64,000 nt of DNA from Asterias amurensis (GCF_032118995.1 NC_092668.1:5125501-5189500), one strand, 5' to 3'; shown: positions 1-11,725, counted from the first letter of the stretch. The notes: generated from the letters alone by a model not told the origin. Numbers and translations: made by a program.

Positions 1-1
1 A

Positions 2-268
2 GCCAAGTACCCGGAGCTGAAGGCAAATCCTGGATATCTAACAGCAAAGGTAACTCGCCCTGACAAAACACAGACTGTGAAAGAATTTGTGTCAAGGTTT
101 GGTAAAGCGGTGGAGCCTGTAGGAAGACCAGAGGGGACTGAAGGTGTGGTTGTTCCAGCAAGTATGGCAACAAAGAAGAAGAAGAAGAAGAGCAAGCATG
201 CTGACAAAAGGCATACTGAGGGCCAACAAGAGGGAGAACCTTCATCCAGAAAGAAACGCAAGAAGTAA
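2..268 (+). CDS. C-terminal exon of an unidentified Lys-rich protein (partial)
   Basis: The frame is open from base 2 to a TAA at 266-268, about 88 residues, and its start lies outside the window. It opens with a Pro/Lys-containing stretch (AKYPELKANPGYLTAK), then KEFVSRFGKAVEPVGRPEG, and ends in basic clusters (six Lys in a row, then RKKRKK at the very end). Such tails are common in nucleolar and RNA-processing proteins, so nuclear targeting is a reasonable inference, but I do not recognise the family. AT-rich 3' UTR-like sequence with AATAAA signals follows. The next gene lies tail to tail on the other strand. Confidence 0.55.
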   Translation, partial: AKYPELKANPGYLTAKVTRPDKTQTVKEFVSRFGKAVEPVGRPEGTEGVVVPASMATKKKKKKSKHADKRHTEGQQEGEPSSRKKRKK

Positions 269-1400
269 ACGCCAAGTTGCCGCTAGCACATTCTTTGTGA
301 TTTTGTTAAAGTTGTGTGTAAACCAACAGGGTACATTGAAAACTTGTGGATAAGGACTGTTGCAACTAACACAAAATTGGAAGTTTTTGGGTTTTAATAC
401 CTTTGATAAATTCTTGTGAAACATTACAGTAGATACTGGCAAGGCATGTACCGACCTACAAAATTGCCACAAAAAATATCAACTTGGAATGCTGCGTTTG
501 CCTGGTTTAAATAAGCTAAATGTTTACGTGCACAATCTTTATTATACTGTTGCCCACTTCTGAACAAAACACAAGAATTCGTCAAATGCGGTCAGTTTCA
601 TAATTCTAAAAAGAAACACAATAAGATGTTCTGTGTGAAACACTCAACTGTCAAAGAAACACAAAGAGAACTGGATATTTGGGACCCAAGAATTTACTCT
701 TTGTAAGCAGGACTTCCTTGTTAAGGTGATTTTTAATGACTCGACCAACCTGTTGTACTAAAAATAAAAAAAACACAAGATTTAATAAATCGCAGTGCCA
801 ATTTTGAACTAAGTGAAAGATTTTTTTTGAAATTTTATTTTGCCCATGAAATTGGTGTGTCTGCATTCCACTGCTCAGTGGGAAGATGTAGTTTAGTTTG
901 TTACAGGTAATACAGTGAAGATGCCTCTGACAGTGATTTTATCAAAATTCTCAAGATAAAAAAAAACATGCTTCCAAAACAAAGGTTCATGAATGCAACC
1001 TGTGCCTTGGGGTATTGAAAAAGTCGAAATGGCATCTCACACCCTTTTTCCTCAAACAAAAATTTTGGATTATCGTCAGTCATAATATTTTCTCAATTTG
1101 TCAGTGTAGGGACCCATTTGCTGCAGTATATATGGGTGGGTGGGTGGGTGGGTGGGTGGGGGTGACGACACAACAGAGCATAATCCTTTGATATTCATTA
1201 TGCATTCATTTCAGCATGCATTTATTGTTACTTGGTTTGCACACTAGAATACTATTCGACTGAACTCAACCAATATAACTAGCCATGGCTACCACTACAT
1301 TTTTAAATAAAAATGCAACAACATATTTTTTAAATTTGACATCGTGGTGAGCTTGAATTTTAACAAACACATGTACTTGTGCCGTATAATTGTACATTTT
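269..1400 (+). other. Probable 3' UTR of the first gene
   Basis: AT-rich sequence after the stop with no coding signal. AATAAA occurs at 784-789 and 1306-1311, either of which could be the polyadenylation signal. A short TGGG microsatellite lies inside it. Confidence 0.4.
1133..1162 (+). repeat. (TGGG)n microsatellite
   Basis: About seven TGGG units ending in a longer G run. The spaced G runs on the + strand could form a G-quadruplex; that is inference from pattern only. Confidence 0.8.
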
Positions 1401-1703
1401 TTTTATTGTAAAGTACAAATTCTGTTTTATTTTTCCTACTCATCCATGAGTGCATCACAAAAATGAATTTAACATGGCATTCCCTCAAATATATTTAGTC
1501 CAAAACTTTGAATGTAAAATATTTTGTGTAAAAAAATAATAAAAAAATGCAAAGGCCTCTTTTGTTAACTTTACAAAAACGCTTGACCGTTCAAACTCAT
1601 TTTTGAAAGACTATCATCATATTTACATTGTAAAGTGTATATTTACTCCTAAACCATGTAAAAGTGTTACTGATATCCAGTTATGTGTTACTATATTGTA
1701 AAT

Positions 1704-3086
1704 CTACATGTCATCAAGGTCAGGAAATCTAAACCCTTCATAGTTGCCTCCTTCATCAGGGAAAGTCGTTCTGGTTATCCCCATTATGCATGCTGGGAGG
1801 GGCACTCTGTTGTGTCTTCCAAGGTAACCATAACACCACCTGATCACCTGCCGATAAGACACATGTCTGTACTTTCTGTGAAATAAAAAATAATACCGTT
1901 CTGTTTTACAATCAACAAACTGTATATCATTTGTCCATTTGTTACGTTGAATTGACCAGTGTTCTAGCCAGTATCAGTGTTACCAGGATAAGTGGGATTG
2001 ACGAAATGGGCTCAAACAAGGAATATTGGGCTTATCAAGAGAGTCGTCTTTACTTTGGGGGTGGGAAAAGTGTCCTGATACATGTTCATGTATGTCACGT
2101 TTCTCATAAAATAGATTATCTGAATATAATATCCAGGTTGTGTGTTTCTATTTCGGTTCAAAAATCTTACAGAAAAAAAAGTTGAAATCTTACCGTGGAA
2201 GGTCACCTTCAACAGCTCTAGCCCCTTACTGTTGTCGGTACGCATAGTACGCTGTCTCTAGTGTTCCGGGGTTCAGACATGTAGCCGAAGACCAGGGATG
2301 GTCTGTAAAACAACTGAAACCCTCAGTGTCGACTCCAGTATGAACGATTTTCTCCTGTATGGCTGCAATCTCTTTACAGCAAATGCAGTTGTGAACGAAC
2401 TCCATCACCACATATTTACCACAGGAACACCTTCAATTCAAAAAGCAAGACAATTAAATAGTCAGACATTTTTTAGAGAACTGTGGCATGGAATTTAACT
2501 CAACATTCATGTACACAACTGAATTTCACTTGGTTGACATCATGACAAATTAGACACTAACAGTTACAGAAAACTACTCACAAACAAAGCTGTCTTTGCA
2601 TTGTATGATGTATGATTGTGTAGATATAGACGAGCGAGTATAAAAGGCCTATGATTTTATGAGCCAAATGACCAGGTATACACACATGGGTACGTGTTTT
2701 GCCCTCATCAATATCAGGAAAAGCCTACATACACAGGCTATGTAAAATCAGTGAACTATACTATATCAATTATTCAGAAATTAAAATTACCAGTCGGTAT
2801 TGTTCAATCGCTCGTTGTTGGCAGCTTGGTCATTCCCATCTTGTTCTTCATCGGGGTCGGCGTCATCAGCAGCAGCGGCGTCACCTTGCTGTTGGCGTGG
2901 TCTTGCCAGTGGCTCGAATCTATATGGTTCAGCCCCACGAACCACCTCCTCATCCTCATCGTCTGGCTCAACGTCATCGCTGTCTCCCGATCCCCCTGAG
3001 ATACTTTCTGATCCTTCACTGAAACCATCAGAATCTACACTGATTTCTTCCCAAAATTAGTCACCGGAGTTTTCAGAGTCTGACAT
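1704..3086 (-). pseudogene. Stand-alone P2X7 ballast-domain gene, three exons, two in-frame stops
   Basis: Exons on the minus strand are 3086-2791, 2430-2194 and 1875-1704. Introns have GT/AG ends and all phases agree (TG|G and CG|A). Exon 1 begins MSDSENSGD, is Asp/Glu/Ser-rich, and ends PYRFEPLA...NNTDW. Exon 2 carries CSCG, a CICC pair, CFTDHP and ATCL. Exon 3 carries YRHVSYRQ, GYLGR, LPACI, TFPDEGGNYEGF and a TAG stop. Order and spacing match the cysteine-rich C-terminal ballast of P2X7 (CxCG, CC, LPxC, FPxxxGxYxGF), known to bind zinc and GDP. No channel domain is present, as in many invertebrate P2X7-like genes. TAA occurs at codon 10 (3059-3057) and in exon 2 (2228-2226), where the family has Tyr. 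One ballast Cys of the CGxC motif is Tyr. I call it a recent pseudogene, with an alternative donor at the second stop noted under findings. Confidence 0.85.
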
Positions 3087-3194
3087 GTTTACTTCGTCGA
3101 GGAAAGAATCGGCGGACAATACACGCACATTACATGTGGGGCTTGCGTAGCGTGCGTGAGTTGTATGGGTACCAGACTTAGTCAGTCTCCTTTA

Positions 3195-3224
3195 TGACGT
3201 CACAGCCATTGCGCAACAACCAAT
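3195..3224 (-). promoter_or_regulatory. CRE and CCAAT motifs upstream of the P2X7-like gene
   Basis: A perfect palindromic TGACGTCA lies at 3195-3202 and CCAAT at 3220-3224, about 110-140 bp upstream of the minus-strand ATG. This is a usual spacing for a proximal promoter. No TATA box was identified. The role is inferred from position and motif. Confidence 0.4.
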
Positions 3225-5043
3225 CGTGACCTCTGCATTTTCAGAATCGCGACGCGCGGGCTTTTTAAAAAATCCTTGTTTTAATCTTTTTACAATTTCG
3301 AGAAATTATCTTTGTATACTTATATATTGTGTTTGATACATCAGCAACTAGATTTTGAAAGTGGATTGAATGGAAACTTCTCATTTTCCACGCACTTTAA
3401 GTCTATAAACGGAGCATGGTTATCAGTGTGTCAAGGTGTCTCGTGATATTAAATCAAAAGCAAACACTGAAAAACCGCACTATGTAATTAACTAAACAAC
3501 CCAGCTTTAACCAAAATCAAAGAGAAAATATCTGAGGATGATTCCCTTCATCAGTGTGATATACTTCTTTATACTACTAAAATAATGATTAGGGTTGCTA
3601 AAGATTCGGTCATATGACAGTCCCGGGTGTCCCTCAATGTGAACATTAAAATCAGCTTGAACCTCAAGCAGGCTCTCAATTGATTGATGGCGTGTTACTG
3701 CCTCTCGAGAGAGTCTTGCTGGGAAGGAATGGCCAAAAATATAGATTGAACGTTTGTTCGACATCTTTGTGGAACTGTAAGACACAAAATAAACCACAAA
3801 TAAGAAAAATTGAACTGTCCATTATCTTTACGGACAATCAACAGGCAATAAATGATTTTTTTTTCTTTTCTTTCTGAACATCAGAAGTAAAACAAACTAT
3901 TATCATACAAAACACTTGCAACTCAATGTATACATATATTGTGGTGACACTTAGGTCATGCCCTGTGAAATTTACAGGCAGCCACTTGTATAGAGTAGAG
4001 CATAGTTCTAAAATCTAAGTAATCGCGGTAGGATATTGCCCGCGTTTAGCAATGAGTCGTTTGGAACGGCGTAGTCCATACAATGTTATACATTTTAATT
4101 GAGGTCTTTTTGGCCACGTTTCTGTTTAGACATTGTTATACATTTTAAGGTCAACCAGAGTTGATTCCACATACTATGACAATAAATGGTGAATCAAGAC
4201 TCTCAAAGTTCTTACGTGAGGCAATCTTACTACTCTTACTACACTATACTCTTACTACTTTTTACTCTCACTACTCTTACTACTCAATTGGATATCACAA
4301 GGCAGGCAAAACTATACTTATCTCAACTACCCACAGATATGTGAATACAATAACTATTTTAGCTCAAAAATACAAGTACAGTTATCTTTATACAACGAAG
4401 ATGTCACAAATCAGAGGAACTGGAGAATAAAATGGCTTTACATAGCACTCAATATCAATCGATCACATTATTACTCATTAAACTGTATAAGGCCAACCAA
4501 TGTCTAGCAAATCCTTTTAATAGGAATAAAATGCTGACTAATCAAACATGCCTTTCAAACAGTATTTTAGGAGCAACGCCCGTCACTTAAAGTTCTTAGG
4601 GTCACAAAATATAGGAATTGGAAGTCATTAAAAATACACAACTTGATAACTTGCTAGATATTCACGCTGAACACAACCCGTCACTACACGTACTTAGGGT
4701 ACCATATACTCACATCGAAGTGTACATAACTGACTCCAAACCAATAAATATAGTGATTGATACATAACAACAATAGCACTTAAAATTCTCCAAAAAACAC
4801 TCTAAGATCACAATATGAACATGTTCCAGAAAGTCAATTATCTGTTTTTCCACAGAAAGATCATACTTCAAAATATAAGACTCAATTACTCAATTACCTC
4901 CTTGGCCACAATGTAGGTATATTAGTGAAAAAGGTTCACTTTTGAACACAAATTACAAATAGGCCTAAACAACTCGTAGAGGTGCCACTCGCACGTTCCG
5001 TCACCTATAGTGAACAGACAATCCTCTGCTATTTACACAAAAT
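3225..5043. other. Non-coding stretch, nothing assigned
   Basis: AT-rich DNA with only short spurious reading frames. It contains an ACTCTTACT-type low-complexity patch near 4225-4285. No gene, RNA or element with clear ends was found. Confidence 0.5.
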
Positions 5044-5531
5044 TTAAGTAATGGCATTTGGCCACAGACCCAAGATAAAATGTACAGTGGGTCTACTGAT
5101 GGTCACCGCTACGGCCCAGACATGTACATGAATATGAAAATAAATTGCAATCCCTAAATACAAGGGAGACTTCCCTACTTTTTCCTTTGCTTTGCCATCT
5201 AGCGAACAAAATGAGGGGCGGTTGAAGCTGACATGGTGGCTATCGTTAAAAACACTCACAGTAGGAGAAACAAAAACTCCTTCTGCCACCTCTACATAAC
5301 AAAAACTAGCAGCTTCAAAAACAACTGGCTTAATATTAAGCGGCACAGCCTCCTCAAAAAATACATGAGAAATAGAAGGGGAAAAATCAATCGGGTTAGG
5401 TGACTGCAATTTATCGGTGTCTGCATTCAAATTTTCAAAACACCTGCAAATATTAGAAAATCTAGCATCTAATGCAGCTTTGATGCTATCGACCACATTT
5501 GTATTAATAGGACACTCATCTTCGTCTTCGT
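5044..5531 (-). CDS. Unidentified ORF with acidic N-terminal run
   Basis: An open frame on the minus strand reads through an acidic run (EDEDEDE), then CPINTNVVDSIKAALDARF, FENLNADTDKLQ and FCSLDGKAKEKVGK. It may be entered by a splice (TTTTAAG acceptor near 5533) and left at a GTAGGG donor after the KEK. Residues about 10-60 are the most protein-like part, with a helical look. The last 40 residues are hydrophobic and less convincing. I do not recognise a family; it could be an isolated exon or a transposon-derived remnant. No partner exons were found. Confidence 0.25.
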
Positions 5532-5540
5532 CTTCACTTA

Positions 5541-6822
5541 AAATATAGTGAAGGAACTCACAATGGTTTCAGCTAAAGCACTGTTTGACTTTGAAACATT
5601 GTCTGGCACAGACATAGTTTGAATACTATTATTATCTTCTTCTTATTTCTATAAGCAATGTACATACAAAATTATGGCTTGTTGAAATACACTGAGGCCT
5701 AAATTATCGACCTTCAAAACAGTCTGCTCTTTATACAGACAAAAATACAAGTCCAAAAGATGTCTCACCTACACGGTAGACAAAAAGTACTATTGCATTT
5801 CACGAACTCTCAACTGACAATACACACAGTCTTAGAAAGACTTAAACAGTTGTTAGTTTGCCGAGACAAGTAGTCATAAGTATACACCATCACACAAGTG
5901 CAACAAGAAATATGCAGTTAGCTGAAAACTCAGTTACAATATTATGTGTGCAACAAGAAAATTATTTGACTAAAACACACTTTATCCAAAGCACTGGCCT
6001 ACAACTGGCTCAAAAATCATCTGTTTCTCAAAATAATGAATCTTAACAGACTCACACAGGACACAACTGCCTTTTAACTACAGCAGATCTAGAAAGCTTG
6101 GATTTAAATTGTCAAATTACAAACAATTCTACAAACAGAATTTATACAATGAAAGTTGCACATCATAAAATGTTAACAAAATATATATTCATAGAAGAAG
6201 TCCTCTTGTCGATGCAGGGGGCAATTATTAGATGACCATCACATCCATAAATCGCAACGAAAATGCGACATCGCTCACATTATATCAGTTCTCCACTACA
6301 ATTGGAGAAAAAATCCAAAGTCTGGGTTTATATAATCCACGGCAACTTTGGAGCTTGGGGTCTGTGATTGATTATTCGGCGCATCCCATCCTCGTCGCCA
6401 TTTTGCAGAGGTAGGGGGGGCATGATGTGTCCTCCTCCGTCCGCTTATTAATTAAAATAAGGATGCGCTGAATCAAGTCTTAAGTGTTCCTACTGTTTAT
6501 TCCTCGACTTCTTCCAATGAAGGAACAATATATGCACTTACACAGTAGTATGGTCTCAACACAAAATTAAAGAAACAGAAAAAAAACCCAAGCACCAGCC
6601 AGATGGAGATACTGAAGATAAATGAGAATAATACATAAATAATCTGGAGGTACAGAGATATAAGAACATAGGCTATTATTACGCTACCCGAGTATATGTA
6701 CACACAAGTTGTGCTCTGTGTAATGGCGTCTGTTTCCATGTAACGCACAGCCCACACATAAACTTTACCCAACTTGACCTAGCACACATGGCGAGTGTAC
6801 ATACATGTATTAACATTACACT
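5541..6822. other. Non-coding stretch, nothing assigned
   Basis: No coding signal, RNA gene or bounded repeat seen. A short (TCTTCT) run is near 5636-5645 and a G run lies at 6413-6420. Confidence 0.45.
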
Positions 6823-6828
6823 ACCCAC

Positions 6829-8820
6829 TATGGGGCGCCGTTTGTCCATTAATTGTTTGACAATTTTAAGGCATGTTTTTACCATGGTTTACAGCAATTA
6901 GATGTAAACCATAAAAACTGTTGCCACATCCTGTTATGGTTTACATACCAGTAAAGTATTTGTTGTGTCTAAGTTTATGGTTTACAAACCATGAACATAC
7001 AAAAAACATTTACAAATCGTGGTTCATAAACCAAGAAAATTTACGCATCTTAAAAACATGTTTTATAAACCATAACAAATAAAGCATCAAATTCATGGTT
7101 TACAAATCATGGTTTACAAACCATGAAAATTGAGACATCTAAAAACATGGTTTACAAACCATGAAAATTTAAGATAAAAATCGTGGTTTACAAATCATGG
7201 TTTATAAACCATAACAAATGAACCATAAAATCATGGTTTGTGACAATGGTTTATAAACCATGAAAATCGAGACTTCTTAAAAAACATGGTTTATAAACCA
7301 TGAAAATTGAGACTTCTTAAAAAACATGGTTTATAAACCATGAAAATTTACACATCTCTAAAACGTTGTTTGTAAACCATAAAAAAAAGTGCACTTACAA
7401 ATCATGGTTTACAAACCATAAAAAATGTGCACTACAGAAATCATGGTTTATAAACCATAAAAACGTGCACTCAAAAATCATGGTTTATAAACCATAAAAA
7501 CGTGCACTCACAAATCATGGTTTACAAACCATAAAAAATGTGCACTCAAAAATCATGGTTTATAAACCATAAAAACGTGCACTCACAAATCATGGTTTAC
7601 AAACCATAAAAAATGTGCACTCACAAATCATGGTTTACAAACCATAAAAACGTGCACTCACAAATCATGGTTTACAAACCATAAAAAAAACTCCACTCAC
7701 AAATCATGGTTTACAAACCATAAAAGCGTGCACTCACAAATCATGGTTTACAAACCATAAAAAATGTGCACTCACAAATCATGGTTTACAAACCATAAAA
7801 AAACTTCCACTCACAAATCATGGTTTACAAACCATTAAAAAAATGTGCACTCACACAAATCATGGTTTACAAACCATAAAAAAAGTTGCGTACACAAATC
7901 ATGGTTTACAAAACATAAAATTCTATTACGATCGTCTCTAAAACCTCCTTCCCAACTCTGATCGGTTCCCATTTCACCCCCATTTCCCCCCATGCCACGT
8001 GCGAGCCAGCAATATGCAATTCACCGTGTGTGTCAATGCTGTGATCAATGCACCGTGTGTGTAATGCTGATGCAATAATTATGGTGGCCCTGAAGGGACA
8101 TCGCATATCGTAAACGTGTGCGCATACGTATGCAATGTCGTGAAACAATTCGCAAATATGTGCGCACACGAATGCAATGTCGTGAAACAATTCGCGAATA
8201 AACCATGATTTCTGTAGTGCACATTTTTTATGGTTTGTAAACCATGATTTGTAAGTGCACTTTTTTTTATGGTTTACAAACAACGTTTTAGAGATGTGTA
8301 AATTTTCATGGTTTATAAACCATGTTTTTTAAGAAGTCTCAATTTTCATGGTTTATAAACCATGTTTTTTAAGAAGTCTCGATTTTCATGGTTTATAAAC
8401 CATTGTCACAAACCATGATTTTATGGTTCATTTGTTATGGTTTATAAACCATGATTTGTAAACCACGATTTTTATCTTAAATTTTCATGGTTTGTAAACC
8501 ATGTTTTTAGATGTCTCAATTTTCATGGTTTGTAAACCATGATTTGTAAACCATGAATTTGATGCTTTATTTGTTATGGTTTATAAAACATGTTTTTAAG
8601 ATGCGTAAATTTTCTTGGTTTATGAACCACGATTTGTAAATGTTTTTTGTATGTTCATGGTTTGTAAACCATAAACTTAGACACAACAAATACTTTACTG
8701 GTATGTAAACCATAACAGGATGTGGCAACAGTTTTTATGGTTGACATCTAATTGCTGTAAACCATGGTAAAAACATGCCTTAAAATTGTCAAACAATTAA
8801 TGGACAAACGGCGCCCCATA
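6829..8820. mobile_element. 1,992-bp foldback element with palindromic subterminal repeats
   Basis: The ends are perfect inverted copies (TATGGGGCGCCGTTTGTCC at the left). The flanks ACCCAC at 6823-6828 and 8821-8826 look like a 6-bp target duplication, although a TA duplication with the element starting at 6831 cannot be excluded. Inverted arms run about 625 bp (6829-7453 and 8196-8820). They are filled with dozens of copies of the palindrome ATGGTTTRTAAACCAT separated by short AT spacers. The left side adds a tandem array (about 7454-7915) of a ~37-bp unit holding the same palindrome plus GTGCACTCAC. The unique centre 7916-8195 has no credible ORF. It is non-autonomous, and the palindromes may be transposase binding sites. 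Confidence 0.88.
7395..7915 (+). repeat. Tandem array of a ~37-bp palindrome-bearing unit
   Basis: About 14 head-to-tail units, each CATGGTTTACAAACCATAA followed by a short A-run, GTGCACTCAC and AAAT. Units differ by a few substitutions and one-base indels. The array is present only on the left side of the foldback element, so it expanded after the arms formed or was lost from the right arm. Confidence 0.88.
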
Positions 8821-8826
8821 ACCCAC

Positions 8827-9356
8827 TGTATACGTATACGTTGTGAACTTCACGTCACTGCCCAGCATAAAACTTATTTCTTCCCGCACAAAGTTCACAT
8901 AAAGAACAACTACAAATATGAAAATGAGACTTACCACCAATCTCTATGTTGTTTAAACTCCCCTATTCATCTTATTGATGGACACAAAAATCACAATAAA
9001 AAGCAAATATCAGCAACAAAGTCGGCAATCTTTCAAGGTAATAACCACTCTCCACAATAATCGCAAAGCAAGAGGCCTTCTCGGATCCCTGCCAAGAACC
9101 ACTTAACCTCTCGTAAACACTACGCACTGAGAAACCCCCAATAAGCCAACTAATAATTAATCAAACTACTTTCTGTTGTCACCAAAACTTAATGGAGTTT
9201 CACATGGTATCAAAAATACACAAATTCTTGTTAATTCCATACCAAAACAATGTAAATGAGAATATGACATGAACTGTTTTGTATCGCGGAGGGACTCGTC
9301 CTGAGAGTGATACAGCACTAAGCCCAGTAGACCACGTATTAAACTTATTTCCGTAA
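8827..9356. other. Non-coding stretch, nothing assigned
   Basis: No conserved coding frame or bounded repeat was recognised between the foldback element and the next dispersed repeat. Confidence 0.4.
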
Positions 9357-10151
9357 TGTTGGTGTTAGTAACATGCACCTGTGCGTACGCATTGCGGCAC
9401 AACAGTACATACCAGACTTTTTGTGCGAGCTTTCGTATTCGTTTTCATAATTATGGGAATTTCCGCCCATCAGCAGTAGTCTATTTTCGTCAGATTCCCA
9501 AAACTTTATCTAGGCCCCTGACGTTGGGTTTGCTGCGATTTTTGTCCTGATGTGTCTTTGTATGTGATGAATGACGCGTTGCTGGAGGCGACAATACAAA
9601 CTGCTAATGTAATATTCTAAGAAGTCACAGCCCCCTTTGAGAGTACAATGCATGTTGATAAACTATACACACTACGAAGTGCGGCTGTTATGAAAAACAA
9701 AATACAACTTGTTATCCCGAAAATTTGAATCTGGGTTGTGCTACTGACAGATTAGTTGAGATCCTATGTTATACACATCTGTTTCATACTATGTCCATAT
9801 CGGTTTAATTAATGATTCATAAATAACTGGGACAGTTTGGGTTGATCATCACCAACTATCAACATTACACATAGCTAGCGCAGAAATTTGACCCAGAACA
9901 CTGTCGAGATACAATTTATCTTATTCTCCGCTAACGTGCAAGCGCCACATTTCTGCGCTAGCTGTGTAAGCGTAGAATGCTAAAGTTGAGTACAAAATCT
10001 CTCGCTAACCCGTAAAACGCTCGAAAGAAACAAAGAATTCCCTGCTTCCAAGCTTCGATTTCATGCCCTTGCGGTAAAGCAATTGAAATTATGGGCTGCC
10101 AGTGCTGACGTGGAGCACGCATGCGCACAAGCCAAAATCCCCCCCCCCCCC
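9357..10151 (+). repeat. Dispersed ~0.8-kb repeat, copy 1 (empty site)
   Basis: Over 95 percent alike by eye to 39799-40792 in the same orientation, from TGTTGGTGTT to a terminal C run (10139-10151). This copy lacks the hairpin insertion seen in the other. It contains an internal hairpin with arms around CTAGCGCAGAAATTTG near 9875-9985. No open frame spans it. It is probably a non-autonomous element or the end of a larger one; a related fragment may lie near 29940-30010. Confidence 0.8.
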
Positions 10152-10154
10152 TAT

Positions 10155-10413
10155 TATAAGCTTTACTCCAATAAAAAAGTGTTAAAATTCTTAATTAATT
10201 AACCACGTGGTCTTCATTTGAATTTTTAATTTGTAAACTTGATGCAGTCACTTTCATGTTATTGTGAAATATTCTCTTTGGTAATACAACACAGTGTGTA
10301 CCTCTACGAGTTGTTGACTTCTTGAGAGGAGTCTATACTATTTTTTTCCCTACCCGCGTTCTGGACCCTTTACTGTGTACACGCACAAAGTACGGAGGCT
10401 TACGATTTTCAAT
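10155..10413 (+). repeat. Dispersed repeat, inverted relative to 26859-27115
   Basis: This segment is the reverse complement of 26859-27115 with a few differences, including the landmark ACCACGTGG and CGTAGAGG/CCTCTACG stretches. It starts three bases after the C run that ends the previous repeat. A third, more diverged copy lies at about 27283-27440. Confidence 0.8.
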
Positions 10414-11725
10414 AGTGTTCATGCGTTTTGCAAGTACGTACAACGTTCATTAAGCTCCTGGCCAATAAAAAGGTCTGCTTTGAAGACTCCATCCCAAGCC
10501 CCTCCCTCTACGGCTGTCCACATCCTTATAAATCCCCCAACGAGCCCCGGTTTTTCATTGTTGGTTTCTTTCACCCGCTTGGTTCGTAAGGAATGCCGTC
10601 GAGAATACAATGCTAATAACACTATACTCTTATACTAAAGGAGTTATCCAATCCCAAACCCACATCCCCAGTCGTTACGACTCTAATTCAGCCACCAGCA
10701 GTGGTGCAAAGTCTTTAAACCCCGTTGGAGAACCCGTTGAATGGCTGCATTATACATGTATATATAAAGTATACTTGTTTAACACGTTTCTGGTTTATTT
10801 TCAAGACAATCCATTATCTTGATCATCTATAGAAGACACATCTCTAATTGTTCTGATATAGTATTATTGTAAACAATGGGAAGGTTAAGCGAAAATAGTA
10901 GTTGTTCTTTTTGGGGGAGGGGTCGGTTAATTAGGAGATCACAACTTATATATAAAATAACAATCCTGTGGAAATTTAGGCTCAATCGGACATCGGAGTC
11001 GGGAGAAAATAACGGGAAAACCCACTACTGTTTTCGCGCGTTTCGCCGTGTCATGACATGTGTATTATAACAAATCCGTATTTCTCGCTAACGAGAATTT
11101 ATATTGTTTTACCGTTTTCTCAAAAAGTAAAGCATTTCATGGACTAATATTTCAAGAGAAGTCTTTCACCATTACATTTTGTAAACCCTGTAACTTATTT
11201 GTAAATCAGCTGTGAACTTTTTTTTTTCTGTACCGAAAGGGTCCACCAATTGCTTTAACTATCGATTTAAAAATCTTGCTCCATGCACCCACAATGTTTT
11301 GTAAAAATAAAAACACTTCTGCCGCTGACGGCGCAAGTAAAAATGACAATGCTTTGACGTCATGTCCTCTTGATATTTGTTTGGCTCTTGTGATTTACCT
11401 ACTGCAGAGGGCTGGGCCGGATTTCAAGGCTCTGCTTATACCGTAAGCAAGGAATCGGCGCTTGCGAAAGCAGGGAATTATTTGCTTACGGCAAGCGTAT
11501 TTAACGGGTTAAAGGTCACTGGTCACTGGGTCAATGGGACTCAATGTGCTATTCTTGGATGTTTTGGTTTATAATGCATACTGATGGAGCGTGATGACAA
11601 AGAAGGCGAAATCTTAGTTCTATACAAATTGTACACTGAAAGGGAATTCCGCCATTGGTCTCTTGAACCGTTATTGAGTGTTTGTGCAGTGAGGCATTTC
11701 GTCTCGGTAAAATTATCAAGAACCA
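10414..11725. repeat. Mixed repeat remnants, no gene
   Basis: A SINE-like 3' fragment (ACAATGCTAATAACACTATA) is at about 10605-10630. A TTAA-free copy of the CCATTGGACACTTTCGG MITE family lies at about 10935-11275. A GGAATCGGCGCTTGCG/GGGAATTATTTGCTTACG pair near 11450-11490 resembles the sequence at 44465-44500. No credible coding frame. Confidence 0.5.

Noticed and set aside
7395..7915. CRISPR-like array of regularly spaced palindromic repeats
   Set aside because: The intervals are identical between units, so there are no unique spacers; the setting is an animal transposon and no cas-like gene exists.
6679..9060. Frames starting MVKTCLKIVKQLMDKRRP at both ends of the foldback
   Set aside because: They are the same terminal inverted repeat read outward to inward on opposite strands, not genes.
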